A DNA stretch of 35,194 bases from an uncultured Rothia sp. (GTDB lineage Bacteria > Actinomycetota > Actinomycetes > Actinomycetales > Micrococcaceae): positions 1 through 35,194 of the forward strand of contig CALGXU010000016.1 in NCBI GenBank assembly GCA_937935205.1, written 5' to 3'. Of this stretch, positions 24,551 through 31,726 are shown in pieces; the first letter of the stretch is position 1, and each line of letters begins with the position of its first letter. The notes under the pieces were generated by a model, which ran no database searches, had not been told where the DNA came from, and saw only the letters and a list, made by a program, of their open reading frames with translations. Made by a program: the position numbers and the translations under genes.

Positions 24551-25039
24551 TTAGTGTTGTGGGTGGGCTGGTGGTTCGGGCTGGTGGTGTAGGGGTGTGA
24601 TGACGAGGAGTAGGCCGGGGTTTTCTTTGTCGAAGCCGCCGTGGTGTAGGTGGGGGCCGTCGAGGTGTTCGTGGTTGTCGTCGGGTAGGAGCCCGGCGGC
24701 GACGTAGGCGTCGATGAGTGCTTTGGCTGTTGGGTAGAGGTTGGCGGGGTCGTAGCGGCCTCGCCTGTTTTTGTAGATCCAGATGTCGATTTGGGCGTGT
24801 TGGAGGGTGGGCATTTGGTGGGTGGGGTGTTCCTGTTTCCATTGGTGGATGTCGTGGTTGGCTGCGTGTTTCCATTGGTCGGCGTTTTTGCGGTAGGTTC
24901 GCCAGTGGGTGCCGTTGGAGCGGTTGATGGAGAGGAAGGTGCGGTTTTCGAGGGGTATCCATCGGAGGATGGGTTTGCTGTGGGGGGTCTTTTTGAGGGT
25001 TACCGTGGCGGGTGGGGTGTTAGAAGGGTGGAGTGTCAT
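24551..25039 (-). CDS. RusA-like Holliday junction resolvase
   Basis: A 162-residue protein with the RusA signature: RYDPANLYPTAKALIDA (D97, N100, D110) followed by AAGLLPDDNHEHLDG with the acidic pair D120/D121. RusA-family dimers cut four-way DNA junctions, in phages mostly to resolve branched replication products before packaging. The N-terminus has the expected strand layout (ILRWIPLENRTFLSINRSNG). The C-terminus is His/Pro-rich. Start: ATG with AAAGGA ahead; it overlaps the end of the upstream gene by 20 bp. Confidence 0.8.
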   Translation of the reverse strand: MTLHPSNTPPATVTLKKTPHSKPILRWIPLENRTFLSINRSNGTHWRTYRKNADQWKHAANHDIHQWKQEHPTHQMPTLQHAQIDIWIYKNRRGRYDPANLYPTAKALIDAYVAAGLLPDDNHEHLDGPHLHHGGFDKENPGLLLVITPLHHQPEPPAHPQH

Positions 25040-25463
25040 TTGTGGTGGTGTCCTTTCGTTGGTTGGTTAGTGGGGTGTAGCCGGGTGCGGTGAAGTGGCA
25101 GATGTGGTGGGGGGCTACGGTGATGCCGGCCGCTGGTGGTGCGTGCAGTTCGTTGAGGTGTAGTGCGGTGTCGGTGGTTTCGAGTTGGTAGGCGCGTCGT
25201 CCTTGGGCGAGGGTGGCGCGGATGGTTGCTGGGTTGGTGGTGGTTGTGGGGTCTGCTTGGGTGGGCATTGCGGTGGTGGGTCCGGTGAGTCCGGTGAGGA
25301 TGAGCGCCCCGCAGCGGCGGCAGGTGTTGATGTGTGCTTGGCGGGCTTGGCGGGGGTTGGGTTGGGTGTTTTGTTCGTGTCGGATCCATTCGGGGGTGCC
25401 TGGTGGTGGTGTTGGGAGTTGGTCGAGGAGGTCGGGCTGTTTTTTGGCAGGTTTCCGGGGCAT
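25020..25463 (-). CDS. Small phage protein with a CxxC motif
   Basis: A 147-residue protein starting MPRKPAKKQPDLLDQLPTPP. After a basic, Pro-rich start comes a single CRRC pair (INTCRRCGALILTGL), Thr/Pro-rich spacer, and a C-terminal stretch LHAPPAAGITVAPHHICHFT. The CxxC and CxxxxxH-like residues may bind zinc. The ribosome site is weak. The frame is open upstream into the repeat array, but there the codons are set by the repeats. Function unknown; adjacent genes suggest DNA metabolism. Confidence 0.6.
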   Translation of the reverse strand: MPRKPAKKQPDLLDQLPTPPPGTPEWIRHEQNTQPNPRQARQAHINTCRRCGALILTGLTGPTTAMPTQADPTTTTNPATIRATLAQGRRAYQLETTDTALHLNELHAPPAAGITVAPHHICHFTAPGYTPLTNQRKDTTTNDTPPF

Positions 25464-25572
25464 GGTGGGTTTTTCGGGTCGCGTGGAAAGTTGTGTCACC
25501 GGGTGTTTTGCCTTGTCGGTGGGGTTTCGGTGACACAGGTGACACAAGGTTCTATATGCATGGCTGTAACGG

Positions 25573-25594
25573 GCGTGCGCGTGTGTGTGTGCGT
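25573..25594. repeat. Alternating purine-pyrimidine tract
   Basis: About 22 bases of alternating G/C and G/T steps (a GCGTGCGCGTGTGTGT-type tract) lie in the middle of the repeat array. Such tracts can adopt Z-DNA under negative supercoiling and often occur next to melting regions. Confidence 0.5.
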
Positions 25595-25604
25595 TTGTTA
25601 TCTA

Positions 25605-25632
25605 CTTATAAAAGTTGTGTCACTTGTGTCAC
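25605..25632 (-). promoter_or_regulatory. Promoter candidate inside the repeat array
   Basis: On the minus strand GTGACA (25627-25632) and TATAAG (25605-25610) are 16 bases apart. The -35 element is itself part of a TGTGTCACC repeat, so a protein binding the repeats would control this promoter, which reads toward the RusA-like and zinc-ribbon genes. Confidence 0.4.
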
Positions 25633-25718
25633 CCATTTGCGGTCTGACTAGGTAAAACCCGGGTGACACAAGGGTTAAAAATTGTGTCACCTTGTGTCAC
25701 CTTGTGTCACCCAAGTGC

Positions 25719-28277
25719 CTACCAAATGTCAGAGTCCTTGAGCTGCAGGCCGCCGAACACGCGCCCGCCGCCGTGTGTCGCGCGCGGTGCATCTCGGCCG
25801 ACCAGCACCCCGTGAACCTTCAACTGGGAGGCGAGCGCCCTGCCCTTGACCGGTTCCAGTCCTTCCTCTGCGCACCAGATGTGGTAGGCCTGGCGTAGGT
25901 CGGTGACCGCCACGGTGTAGTGCTTGTTGCCGGGGTAGAGGTCGCATTTTGCGGCGAGGAACTGCCCGACCGTGTCCTGGCTGGACTTGTAGGCTTCGGT
26001 GGCGGCGCGGACTGCCTCGGGCGGCTGTAGCCCGTCTCTGAAGTATGCGACCGCGCCTTGGATGATCCATGCGAGTACTGCCGCCGCGTCGGCTCGCAGC
26101 TTTTCGGGGAGGAGTTCGTCGCGTTCTTCGGCGGGGACGGTGTGGACGAATGGGACGAGGTTCATGCGTCGCCATACGGATTCGCCGCCGTCTTCGACTG
26201 CGGGCTGGTGGTTGCCCATGAGGTGTAGGTGGTGGGTGGGGGTGAATTCGAAGAAGTCTTTGTTCATGAAGCGGGCGGTGATGCGGTCGCCGCCGGTGAG
26301 CATTTTGAGCTTTGCTTCGTCGAGGGTGTCGGTTGCGTTGGTTTCGGAGCCGACGACGAAGCGTTTGCCGTTGAGGCGTGCGAGCTCGGTGGAGTGTTCG
26401 CTGAATGGCTTCTTCATCAAGAATCCGGCGGGTAGGGTTGCGGCGTAGTCGCCGAGTGCGCCGGTGATGGCGTCGTAGTAGACGCTTTTGCCGTTGCCGC
26501 CGGTGCCGTAGGCGAAGGCGAAGACGTGCTCACGCTGTAGGCCGGTGGCGCTGTAGCCGGCGAGCCTCTGCATGTACCCGGTGAGCGCGGTGTCGTGGTT
26601 GAAGGTGGTGGCGAGGAACCTCTCCCAGGTGGTGCTGGTGCCTGCGGGTGCCACGGCGGTTTGTTTGGTGTGCATGTGGGTTGGTGTGTGTGGCATGAGT
26701 TCTCCTGTTTTGAGGTTGATGATGCCTGCGGGGGTGTTGATTTCGTCGTGGTGGGTGTCGAAGGCGGTGGCGGGTACTGCGATGGTGGGTTGGACTTTGA
26801 GGAGTCCTAAGAGGGCTGTTGAGCCGCGGTGGGAGCGGGCGTAGCGGATGAGTGCGTGGGCTTCTTTGTCGGGTTTGCCTTCTTCGGTGGTGGGTGGTTT
26901 GAGGGCGGCTGCGAAGTTGAGGAGGGCGAGTTTGGTGTCGCCGCCGGTGTCTGGTTGTTCTTCCCAGCGGGTGCCGGTCCAGTGGTAGAAGCGGCCGCGG
27001 TTGATGTTGTAGCGGATGTGGTTGTTGAAGAGGTGGGTGAAGGCTCGGGTGAGTCCGAGTTCGGTCCAGTCGGTGATGGCGGCGTCATCGTTGTTGCTGG
27101 TGGTGGGTTCTTCAACGGTGTGGGTCTTCTCCCCCGCCTGCTCTTCTGCCGGTTCCGCTGCAGGTGCTGTTGCCGGCTCCCCTACTGCGGGTGCGGGTGG
27201 GGGTGTGGGTGGTGCGGCGGCTGAGGTGGGCCTGGTGGGTAGGATGTCGGTGAGTTTCACGGTGATGGGTGCTTTCTCACCAAATCCGGCGGCGGCTAGA
27301 GCACGTGCGGCGGCGGTGTCGTCGCCTGCATGGTTGAGGATGCTGTAGGCGCGGAATTTGGTGATGGGTTCTTCGACAGGGAATTCGGGGACGGATGAGG
27401 AGAAGACGTAGAGGCGGTCGCGGTCGTCGGCGTGGCCGGTGGATGCGGAGTGTCCGTCGCGGGGGTGTTTGCCGGGGCGGGTCCAGAAGCGTTCGCCGCT
27501 GGTGAGGGTGGAGTGGAGGGTCCAGCCGTGGGGGGTGAGGATGTCTGCCCAGTCGGTCTTCTGCTCGTAGTCGTCTCCGGGCTTCAGACCGCCCTCAGCC
27601 GGGTTTTCAGCGGCGGGGCGGGTGGTAGTGGGCTTGGGCTGGCTAAAGAGCGTTACGGGGCGTTCTGGGGTTTCGTCGAGGGTGTCGGTGATTGCCTTGT
27701 GGAAGGCGGCGCGCTCGGTTTCGGTGATGGTGGGTGCGGTTTCGGGGCCGCCTGCGAGGATCTGCCAGGGGTTGCCGGTTTTGTGGTGGCTGCCGGGGGT
27801 GGGTGCGGCGATGAAGTAGCCGCCTTCGCCGCGGGTTTCGGCGAGGACTTCACCGGTTGCGTTGCGTGCGAGTTTGGTGTTGCCGGGTACCTTGGAACCC
27901 TGTTCGAGGCGGTAGATCCAGTGGAAGCCGCCGGAGGGTGAGAGTTCGAGCCAGCCGCTGTTGAGGCGTTCCCAGAGGCGGGCGTGGCCGCGCTCGGTCA
28001 TGGTGGCGGCGATCTTGGGGAGGTCGGCTGCGGCGCGTCCTTCGATCTCGGTCATTTCGAGTCGGTCGGAGGCTTTGCCGGTGACGATTGCGATGCCGAG
28101 GTTACGCCGGTTGCCGTCCCGGTACCATTCGTTGATTTCGGTGATGGGTGCGGGTGCGGTTTGGTATGCCTTCCAGGGTAGGGCGGGGGCTTTGGAGCCG
28201 TCGGGGCGGGTGGGGATGATAGAGAGGCGGTGGTTGCGTAGGTGGAGGGCGGTGTCGAGGGTGACGGGGGTTCCCAT
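25719..28277 (-). CDS. Bifunctional primase-polymerase / SF3 helicase
   Basis: An 852-residue replication protein. Residues about 5-200 form a Prim-Pol domain of the archaeo-eukaryotic primase type: EMTEIEGRA (the place of the metal-binding acidic pair, here E-I-E), then SPSGGFHWIYR and ETRGEGGYFIAAPTPGSHH. A Pro/Ala/Glu-rich linker (about 345-400) leads to a D5-type region and an SF3 helicase with Walker A GTGGNGKS (591-598), followed by a D5-like DEAKLKMLTGGDRITARFM segment. It should prime and unwind DNA at the phage origin; the repeat array lies just past its stop. The ATG at 28277 has AAGGA six bases upstream; the longer upstream frame is not supported. Confidence 0.92.
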   Translation of the reverse strand: MGTPVTLDTALHLRNHRLSIIPTRPDGSKAPALPWKAYQTAPAPITEINEWYRDGNRRNLGIAIVTGKASDRLEMTEIEGRAAADLPKIAATMTERGHARLWERLNSGWLELSPSGGFHWIYRLEQGSKVPGNTKLARNATGEVLAETRGEGGYFIAAPTPGSHHKTGNPWQILAGGPETAPTITETERAAFHKAITDTLDETPERPVTLFSQPKPTTTRPAAENPAEGGLKPGDDYEQKTDWADILTPHGWTLHSTLTSGERFWTRPGKHPRDGHSASTGHADDRDRLYVFSSSVPEFPVEEPITKFRAYSILNHAGDDTAAARALAAAGFGEKAPITVKLTDILPTRPTSAAAPPTPPPAPAVGEPATAPAAEPAEEQAGEKTHTVEEPTTSNNDDAAITDWTELGLTRAFTHLFNNHIRYNINRGRFYHWTGTRWEEQPDTGGDTKLALLNFAAALKPPTTEEGKPDKEAHALIRYARSHRGSTALLGLLKVQPTIAVPATAFDTHHDEINTPAGIINLKTGELMPHTPTHMHTKQTAVAPAGTSTTWERFLATTFNHDTALTGYMQRLAGYSATGLQREHVFAFAYGTGGNGKSVYYDAITGALGDYAATLPAGFLMKKPFSEHSTELARLNGKRFVVGSETNATDTLDEAKLKMLTGGDRITARFMNKDFFEFTPTHHLHLMGNHQPAVEDGGESVWRRMNLVPFVHTVPAEERDELLPEKLRADAAAVLAWIIQGAVAYFRDGLQPPEAVRAATEAYKSSQDTVGQFLAAKCDLYPGNKHYTVAVTDLRQAYHIWCAEEGLEPVKGRALASQLKVHGVLVGRDAPRATHGGGRVFGGLQLKDSDIW

Positions 28278-28322
28278 GGCGTGTCCTTCAGATTGGCTGG
28301 CTTGGCTTGGTTGGGGGTGGGT

Positions 28323-28364
28323 GTGCCCCGCGCGGTTTGGTGTGTGGAAGTCCGCGCGGGGCAC
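28323..28364. terminator. Perfect 13-bp hairpin before the primase gene
   Basis: GTGCCCCGCGCGG (28323-28335) and CCGCGCGGGGCAC (28352-28364) pair perfectly around a 16-base loop between two early genes. No T-run follows on the minus strand, so attenuation, RNA processing or a protein-binding site are all possible. Confidence 0.55.
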
Positions 28365-28397
28365 TATTGGGTTACCGGTGAAGGTGATGTGCGGCGC

Positions 28398-29048
28398 TTA
28401 TGCTGCGGCGCGGATGGTGGCGACGGTTTCTGCGGTGACGGGCAGGCCGGTGCCGGCGAGGGTTGCGGCGATGGTTGCGTCGTCCTGGCCGGTGCCGATG
28501 AGGGCGGTGACGGCTTGGCGGATTGCGTCGGGGACGGCGGGGATGGGTGCCGGGGTTGCAGGTGCAGGCGCCGCTGCGGGCTGTGCGGGTGCCTGGTTGG
28601 TGAACATGCCACCAGCCGGTGCCGGGGGCACGTAGGAAGCACTGTAGATCTTGCGCGGGTTCGCCGGGTTCTTGCTGTTCGGGTCGAAACCAGAGAACGC
28701 CACGGTCAGCTGGCCACCAATGTCGATGGTGCCTGCGCCTGCCTGGTGCACTGCCTGGCGGATGGCGGAGAGGATGGAGCCGGAGCGGCCGTCCTCCACA
28801 ACCCAGAGGGTGCGCTTGCCGGTGTCGTTAGTGTCCTGCGGGTCACGCTCGGCGGTGTCGAGGGTGACTGCGACCTGCATCTTCGGGCGGGTGCGTTCCT
28901 TGTCCCAGTAGGCGAGCTCGTTGGAACCGTATTCGGTTGCCTGGCGTGCGTCGCTGACCTCGGTGATGGTGCCGGTGTGGGTGTCGCCGGGGTTGGTGAA
29001 CTTCCAGGAGTGGGAGGCGCGGGGTGCGAAGAAGTCGAAAGCGGACAT
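28398..29048 (-). CDS. Putative single-stranded DNA-binding/replication protein
   Basis: A 216-residue protein between the nuclease and primase genes. The N-terminal 135 residues look like a beta-rich OB-like domain (WKFTNPGDTHTGTITEV, MQVAVTLDTAERD, KRTLWVVEDGRSGSILSAIR, IGGQLTVAFSGFDPNSKNP). A Pro/Ala linker (about 140-175) is followed by a small helical domain (AIRQAVTALIGTGQDDATIA). Context points to ssDNA binding or helicase support. The family is not recognised. The start is ATG at 29048 with AAAGGA upstream. Confidence 0.6.
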   Translation of the reverse strand: MSAFDFFAPRASHSWKFTNPGDTHTGTITEVSDARQATEYGSNELAYWDKERTRPKMQVAVTLDTAERDPQDTNDTGKRTLWVVEDGRSGSILSAIRQAVHQAGAGTIDIGGQLTVAFSGFDPNSKNPANPRKIYSASYVPPAPAGGMFTNQAPAQPAAAPAPATPAPIPAVPDAIRQAVTALIGTGQDDATIAATLAGTGLPVTAETVATIRAAA

Positions 29049-29089
29049 TACAGTTTTTCCTTTCAAAAGGGGGTTGATAAAAAATTGGG

Positions 29090-29836
29090 TTAGATGGTGG
29101 CGTTCTGTGCCGCCCTGTCGGCAGGGCACCAGGGGCAGAACCGCTCATTGCAGAGCGGGTACATCGCCAAGGTGGCGTCCTTACCGATTGCGTTGATGAG
29201 GCTGACCAGCTGGTTCGCCTTGGCGAGCGCAGCTTCTGCAACCTGCGGCTGGTAGGGTTCCCACCAGAAGTAGGCGTCACCGAGCTCGCCGTCACGGGGC
29301 AGGAACGCGATCATGACCTGGGCAACTTCGTAGCCGGCATTGACCCAGCCGGTGCCGTAGAGGTGTGCTTGGACGCGGTACTGGTTGGACGGGCCGTGGA
29401 GCTTGTACTTCTTGAGCATGGAGGGGCCGACGAATTTCCAGTCGATGACGGTCTTATCGTTGACGCTGAACAGGTCGGTGGAGCCGGTGATGTCTACGCC
29501 GCCAATCTGGCCGACGGTGACGCGCTGCTCGACGAGGTACCCTTCGTCCTTGTGGGCTCCGAACCATTCCTCCATCTGGGTGTGGCAGGCGGTGCCGACG
29601 GTGGGTTTCCAGGCGATGCCGCGGTCGGGTTCGGTGTCACCGGCGAGCTTGTGGATGAGACGGCGGGTGCAGTCCATACCGATTTCGGAGGGGCCGATGC
29701 GCTTTTGGAGGCTGCGGGGGTGGGCGGTAATAGCGTCGGTGATGACGCCCATGATGCCTGCGACGGTGACGTCAGCGCCGTAGGCTTCTGCCTGCCCTGC
29801 CCCTGCGGGGGGTTTGGCGATGGTGGGGTTAACCAA
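29090..29836 (-). CDS. Cas4/RecB-like PD-(D/E)XK nuclease with a four-cysteine set
   Basis: A 248-residue nuclease. The active site reads GSTDLF (D121), VIDWKF (D132, K134) and QAHLY (Q156, Y160), the order of RecB-family motifs II, III and QhXXY. Cysteines C56 plus C229, C234 and C237 (PLCNERFCPWC) match the one-plus-three arrangement that holds an iron-sulfur cluster in Cas4 and AddB. It probably works as a recombination or end-processing exonuclease in phage replication. The start is a TTG at 29836, six bases after AAGGA. Confidence 0.8.
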   Translation of the reverse strand: MVNPTIAKPPAGAGQAEAYGADVTVAGIMGVITDAITAHPRSLQKRIGPSEIGMDCTRRLIHKLAGDTEPDRGIAWKPTVGTACHTQMEEWFGAHKDEGYLVEQRVTVGQIGGVDITGSTDLFSVNDKTVIDWKFVGPSMLKKYKLHGPSNQYRVQAHLYGTGWVNAGYEVAQVMIAFLPRDGELGDAYFWWEPYQPQVAEAALAKANQLVSLINAIGKDATLAMYPLCNERFCPWCPADRAAQNATI

Positions 29837-29854
29837 CGTGTGTCCTTCCTGTGG

Positions 29855-30601
29855 TTAGCGGATGGTGAGGCGTGCGGTGGAGTCCTCGGCGAACTGGTCC
29901 TTCAGCGCCGGGGCGAGAGTCTTCAAATCGACCTTGCGCACGGTCTGGTAGAACTGCGGGAACGCGTCTACCGGGTAGGTTTCGACGAACTTCTTCTCGT
30001 TGAATCGGCGCGGGTGGGAGACGGTGAGGGTTGCGTCCCCGCAGGTGTACTTGCCGTTCGGCAGGGCCTTCAGCTGCTCTTCGATTCGGACGGCTTCTTC
30101 CTTCAGTGCGGCGATGTCTGCCTGGATGTTGACGAGTTCGAGGGCGAGTGCCTGCAGCTGCTCGTCGGTGATGGTTGCGCCGGTGAGGGTGGTGTGGGTG
30201 GTCATGTTCTTCTTGTCCTTTCGGGTGGGGTTGAGGCGGTTGCGGCGGGCGGTGAGCCAGCCGGTGAGGGCCTCGTGGTTGTGGACGTCACGCGCTGTGG
30301 TGAGCGTGTTGACGGGTACTGGGGGCGCCTGCATGGCCTTGGTGGTCATGAAGGGAATCCAGGGTTCGCGGCCTTCTGCTTTGGCGCGCCGTTGTTCGCG
30401 TTTGATGCAGGTTTTGCAGTCGGGGTTGGTTTGGTCGGCGGGTTGTCCGCAGGCTGCGCACACGTTTTTGCGGGGTGTTGGGATGCCTCGCGGGTCGCCT
30501 GCCCTGCACCAGCGTGCGTGCCGGTTGCCGCAGGCTGCGCATTTGGGGTTGCGTTCTAGTGCGTCGTTGCCGCATGCCCCGCAGAGTTTCTTGACAGCCA
30601 T
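29855..30601 (-). CDS. Zinc-ribbon N-terminus joined to conserved phage domain
   Basis: A 248-residue frame. Residues 1-70 carry several cysteine pairs (CGAC, CAAC, CAAC, CKTC), a double zinc ribbon, followed by a basic linker. From about residue 133 (MTTHTTLTGATITDEQ) it is a different protein: a coiled coil (IQADIAALKEEAVRIEEQL) and FNEKKFVETYPVDAFPQFYQ, as in a separate small actinophage protein. A second ribosome site, AAAGGA, lies before the internal ATG at 30205, so the 116-residue C-terminal part may also be made alone. Whether this is one fused gene or two in-frame genes is open. Function unknown; near replication genes. Confidence 0.65.
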   Translation of the reverse strand: MAVKKLCGACGNDALERNPKCAACGNRHARWCRAGDPRGIPTPRKNVCAACGQPADQTNPDCKTCIKREQRRAKAEGREPWIPFMTTKAMQAPPVPVNTLTTARDVHNHEALTGWLTARRNRLNPTRKDKKNMTTHTTLTGATITDEQLQALALELVNIQADIAALKEEAVRIEEQLKALPNGKYTCGDATLTVSHPRRFNEKKFVETYPVDAFPQFYQTVRKVDLKTLAPALKDQFAEDSTARLTIR

Positions 30602-30606
30602 GACGG

Positions 30607-30846
30607 TTACCGCCTCTTGAGTGCGATGAGGCTGACGGTTGCGGCGAGCACGGACAGGGAGAGAGCAGCGTTCACCTTCGCGTCGAGCGCCTCATTGGCT
30701 TCGTTGAGGGCGTTGACGGTGGTGGTGATGCGGGCGGCTTGGGTGCGCCAGTCTGCCACGTCCTGGCGGGTGGTGCGGTGTAGTTCTTGGTGGCGTTCGC
30801 GGGCTTCGGAGATGCGGTTTTCAACGCCGGAGAAGATGGTGGGCAT
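30607..30846 (-). CDS. Tail-anchored small coiled-coil protein
   Basis: A 79-residue protein starting MPTIFSGVENRISEARERHQ, with a coiled coil across residues about 8-55 and a single C-terminal hydrophobic helix (ALSLSVLAATVSLIAL) ending LKRR, the positive cap of a tail anchor. It is likely placed in the inner membrane with its coil in the cytoplasm. Start: ATG with AAGGAAGG upstream. The role is unknown; early membrane proteins like this can act in superinfection exclusion. Confidence 0.6.
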   Translation of the reverse strand: MPTIFSGVENRISEARERHQELHRTTRQDVADWRTQAARITTTVNALNEANEALDAKVNAALSLSVLAATVSLIALKRR

Positions 30847-30848
30847 GG

Positions 30849-31187
30849 TTATTTTTTCCTTCCTTCGTAGGGGTTGTTCCAGTCGATGCTGGAGCGCTTG
30901 AGGCGGGGTGGGGTGAGCTGCTCCTCGTTGGGGAAGCATGCCCGGTAGGCGCGTTTTTGGCGGCGTGCCTTCTCAGCGCGCTGGAGTGCCCGGTCGAGGG
31001 TGGTGCGGGTGAAGCAGTATCCGGTGTTCTTGCTCCAGGCGGCGGGGTTGAGGGTGCGCCGGTAGACGCGGTTGGTGATGGTGAGCGGTTTGACGCCGAG
31101 GAAGACGGCGGCTTCAGCCGCACTGTAGAGGGGCTTTTCTCCGTCCCAGTCGTCGGGGTGCGGGAGCTCGTCTGCGATGTGTCCCAT
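30849..31187 (-). CDS. HTH DNA-binding protein
   Basis: A 112-residue basic protein. Residues about 18-75 hold a winged-helix/HTH pattern (LYSAAEAAVFLGVKPLTITN, AAWSKNTGYCFTRTTLDRAL), similar to the excisionase/HTH_17 family where a helix-turn-helix is followed by a wing. The C-terminal 40 residues are Arg/Lys-rich. It may regulate early genes. Start: ATG with AGGAAG upstream. Confidence 0.6.
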   Translation of the reverse strand: MGHIADELPHPDDWDGEKPLYSAAEAAVFLGVKPLTITNRVYRRTLNPAAWSKNTGYCFTRTTLDRALQRAEKARRQKRAYRACFPNEEQLTPPRLKRSSIDWNNPYEGRKK

Positions 31188-31220
31188 GGTGGTGTTTCTT
31201 CCTGATTTGCTGAGGGTGGG

Positions 31221-31517
31221 TTAGCGGCGGCTGTAGCGCAACTGCATGTGGCTGCGGCATCGTGCCTTAGTTTCGGCACGCTTGGTCTTCCAGGTTTCGA
31301 CGTCGCCGCTGAGGTACCAGCGGATACCTGCCTCGTCCTTGCAGACCGGGTCGAGGCGGGTGCCTACGGTGGCTTTGATGGAGCTCTGCGAGTATCGGCG
31401 GAGGGTCACGAGCTTGATGCCTTCGTCTTCGGCGACCTGCACCTCAGAGATGAGGTCATGGTCGGGGTTGCAGGCTTCGTATGCGGCCTTGTGCGGAAGC
31501 TCGGCGAGGTTAGCCAT
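31221..31517 (-). CDS. Small putative wHTH protein
   Basis: A 98-residue protein starting MANLAELPHKAAYEACNPDH. The middle (VQVAEDEGIKLVTLRRYSQS, GIRWYLSGDVETWK) has the layout of a winged HTH with a C-terminal wing, and the end is basic. The ATG at 31517 has AAGGAG upstream; the longer frame is not credible. It overlaps the following small membrane gene by 8 bp. Confidence 0.55.
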   Translation of the reverse strand: MANLAELPHKAAYEACNPDHDLISEVQVAEDEGIKLVTLRRYSQSSIKATVGTRLDPVCKDEAGIRWYLSGDVETWKTKRAETKARCRSHMQLRYSRR

Positions 31518-31713
31518 TGGTGTGGTCTCCTTCTTTCTGGTCGTGGATTGCGGAGCCGAGCAGGATGGCCGGCCCGGCGGGGATGAGGGAGGTGACGAGC
31601 AGGATTGCGCGGATGCCGATGTCCTCTTGTGCGGTGGCGATGCCGGCAATGATGACGGTGGCGGCGACGAGCGCCCAGACGAGGGCGCGTGCGGCGCGGA
31701 GATTGGTGTCCAT
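31510..31713 (-). CDS. Small two-helix membrane protein
   Basis: A 67-residue protein with two hydrophobic segments (about 10-28 ALVWALVAATVIIAGIA and 36-54 ILLVTSLIPAGPAILLGSA). Its C-terminus is charged. Start: ATG with AAGGA upstream. No family is recognised. Early operon membrane proteins of temperate phages are candidates for exclusion of other phages, but nothing here proves it. Confidence 0.55.
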   Translation of the reverse strand: MDTNLRAARALVWALVAATVIIAGIATAQEDIGIRAILLVTSLIPAGPAILLGSAIHDQKEGDHTNG

Positions 31714-31726
31714 GGTTGGGGGTTCC

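Larger units (their letters stand above)
25492..25711. repeat. Nine-copy TGTGTCAC(C) array, candidate replication origin
   Basis: TGTGTCACC or its complement occurs at 25492-25500, 25529-25537 (inverted), 25538-25546 (inverted), 25616-25623 (8 bases), 25625-25633, 25662-25670 (inverted), 25683-25691, 25693-25701 and 25703-25711. The last three form 10-bp tandem units. The array is non-coding, lies directly behind the primase-helicase gene, and includes an AT-rich patch (25595-25615). These are the usual traits of an iteron origin. A regulatory role is the alternative. Confidence 0.65.

Noticed and set aside
23880..24962. 360-codon minus-strand frame rich in Arg, His and Pro
   Set aside because: It overlaps the RusA-like and zinc-ribbon genes in another frame; its composition reflects the strand skew, and the RusA motif lies in the other frame.
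25492..25711. CRISPR array reading of the TGTGTCAC repeats
   Set aside because: Repeat units are 8-10 bp, occur in both orientations, and spacers are irregular; there are no cas genes.
29363..30559. Plus-strand open frame of 398 codons antisense to the nuclease and zinc-ribbon genes
   Set aside because: Gly/Val-rich reverse image of well-supported minus-strand genes with no start signals.
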